A DNA stretch of 64,000 nt from Selaginella moellendorffii (taxonomy: Eukaryota; Streptophyta; Lycopodiopsida; Selaginellales; Selaginellaceae): assembly GCF_000143415.4 (NCBI RefSeq), contig NW_003314275.1:491889-555888 (forward strand), given 5' to 3'. Made by a program: the position numbers and the translations under genes. This document shows positions 62,957 through 64,000 of the stretch, in pieces. Within the stretch, counting starts at the first letter, position 1. The number at the start of each line of letters is the position of its first letter. Under the pieces are notes generated by a model. It saw only the letters and a program-made list of their open reading frames with translations, made no database searches and was not told the DNA's origin.

Positions 62957-63111
62957 TGTAGTGCATGTGGCTTTTATCCTTTATCCTATGGTGATTTACC
63001 ATAGGAGTGGAACCTAAACCCTCCATATGCCATGTGTCACAAGTAAGGAAAGAATATCCAAAAGGACTACCTAACATGTAACTTTCGATACCCGAAGTCA
63101 TATTCGCGACA
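62957..63111 (-). repeat. Internally deleted D-type LTR with both ends
   Basis: Minus strand from TGTCGCGAATATGAC (63111) to GCATGCACTACA (62957). Only about 155 bp remain of the usual 1160. The hairpin ACCATAGG is kept. Because the outer end is intact, it fixes the border with the interior at 63112. Confidence 0.75.
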
Positions 63112-64000
63112 TTCTCCCCCCCTTAGGGAAGATCTACGTCCTCGTCAATCCATACTCCAATTTAAACCACTGCCAAGGAAACAACTCTAAAAAAAGTTCA
63201 CGGTGATCACACTATGTGAGAAATGCACCAACTTAAATGAGTTAGGGTAACTTTTTTGTCTAATGCGGATGTGTTTCCAACTCATATACATTCTAGCCAT
63301 CACTGACAAGGAAATGACCAATAGAGTTAGCCACCCTTACTGCTCTGTGTGTCACCCTGTTTACAAAAGTGTGATATACCCCTGTCCATAAGGATATAGG
63401 CAGAGAAGCTAGAGGCCCTAACCCTCATGAACAAAGAAACCAAACCTATCGGTAAGGTTTAGATAGACTATTGTAAACAGGTAGTTAGAGTTGTTTACAC
63501 GGTCATGCCCTTTTTAATGGAATAAGGAACATCAACAGAGAGGTGGGTGATGTGACTAGTTTACAAAAGTTACCCCATAACTAAAGATTTCACCATGCAA
63601 ACGAAGTGCTAAAGCCAATCTACCCATACTGGCCCAAATTCAAAGATCAATAGATGGAGAATATCAAAGTCATAGACAATGATATCTTAGAGACTTCGAG
63701 ACTTCGAGACTTAATTATCAATGAATAAATCTTAGATTAGAATACAAAAGTATTCCAAGTAAGTTATTATCCGATAAACAAGTATTAGGGTATAGAAACC
63801 ACCAAGATCAGCATAGTTGGGAAACATAGGATTTACTATCCAACAAAATTCAATAGCTAGTGCATCATCAAGGAAACTCAATGATAAAATGTAATTATCA
63901 TAGATTGTAGATAACATGTAAAACAACTTACAAAAGATAACTCAAAGAACATCAAGTATCATCAATATGACAAACAAAATACTCACAAATGTATTGCCTA
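63112..64000 (-). mobile_element. 3' end of a D-family interior with polypurine tract
   Basis: On the minus strand the sequence reads GAGGACGTAGATCTTCCC, then the polypurine tract TAAGGGGGGGAGAA (63125-63112), then the LTR. This is the typical end of a chromovirus-type element. Further in (to 64000) no protein motif was found; short frames such as 63732-63926 have no support. It is a D element whose body continues beyond the window. Confidence 0.65.

Noticed and set aside
1-64000. CRISPR arrays, rRNA genes, bacterial operons, pararetrovirus copies
   Set aside because: No spaced direct repeats, no rRNA blocks and no ribosome-binding/operon layout. All RT sequences come with Ty3/gypsy-type order or LTRs, and none with a pararetrovirus layout.

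Overview
The window looks like a repeat-dense nuclear region of a land plant. The evidence is chromovirus-type and Tat-like Ty3/gypsy retrotransposons, plant-type TTTAGGG repeats, GT-AG introns and AT-rich gene-poor spacers. Two degraded host-type genes resemble unnamed predicted-protein families that I associate with non-flowering plants (mosses, ferns, lycophytes, conifers). That last point is recollection only, and I do not assign a species.

Layout: 1-4083 is an old Tat-like element on the minus strand (A1). 4084-9062 is a mosaic of a chromovirus integrase end, D-type LTR pieces, a solo LTR with a GAGTCC minisatellite, and two dead copies of a small cysteine-rich peptide gene. 9063-13010 is a 5'-truncated A-type element (G). 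13110-14340 is non-coding interior of a D element. 14620-25154 is a minus-strand transposase-like pseudogene split by a nearly intact Ty3/gypsy element C (15299-23130, duplication ATGAC). 25601-35457 is chromovirus-like element B1 (duplication CTCTC), itself split by non-coding D2 (29630-34695, duplication GCATC). 35515-52105 is a plus-strand, intron-containing pseudogene with a ParB-like motif and a beta-class methyltransferase layout. It is split by Tat-like A2 (38507-51580), whose 5' LTR is split by chromovirus-like B2 (38688-43584, duplication TTCCC). 52371-54650 is a chromovirus remnant (F). 55131-59172 is a minisatellite LTR piece plus D3 interior. 59173-62738 is a long inverted repeat around the only intact small gene, a secreted six-cysteine peptide (60087-60380). 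62610-64000 is D-type LTR pieces and interior.

With the insertions removed, about 7 kb of older sequence remains. It holds two divergent multi-exon genes: a zinc-finger/DDE transposase-like gene pointing left and a ParB/methyltransferase-like gene pointing right. They share one intergenic region, into which B1 jumped. This pair is the strongest candidate for an undescribed system, possibly a large DNA transposon that encodes its own methyltransferase. Both genes here are dead, and no terminal repeats of such a unit could be found by eye.

Among the retrotransposons, the A family carries an extra RNase H between protease and reverse transcriptase, in the same reading frame, while its usual RNase H lacks expected acidic residues. 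Paired copies show that most in-frame stops arose by C-to-T change, mainly CAG to TAG, as expected of long-methylated repeats. Only the cysteine-rich peptide gene and the gag-protease frame of C look open and undamaged.
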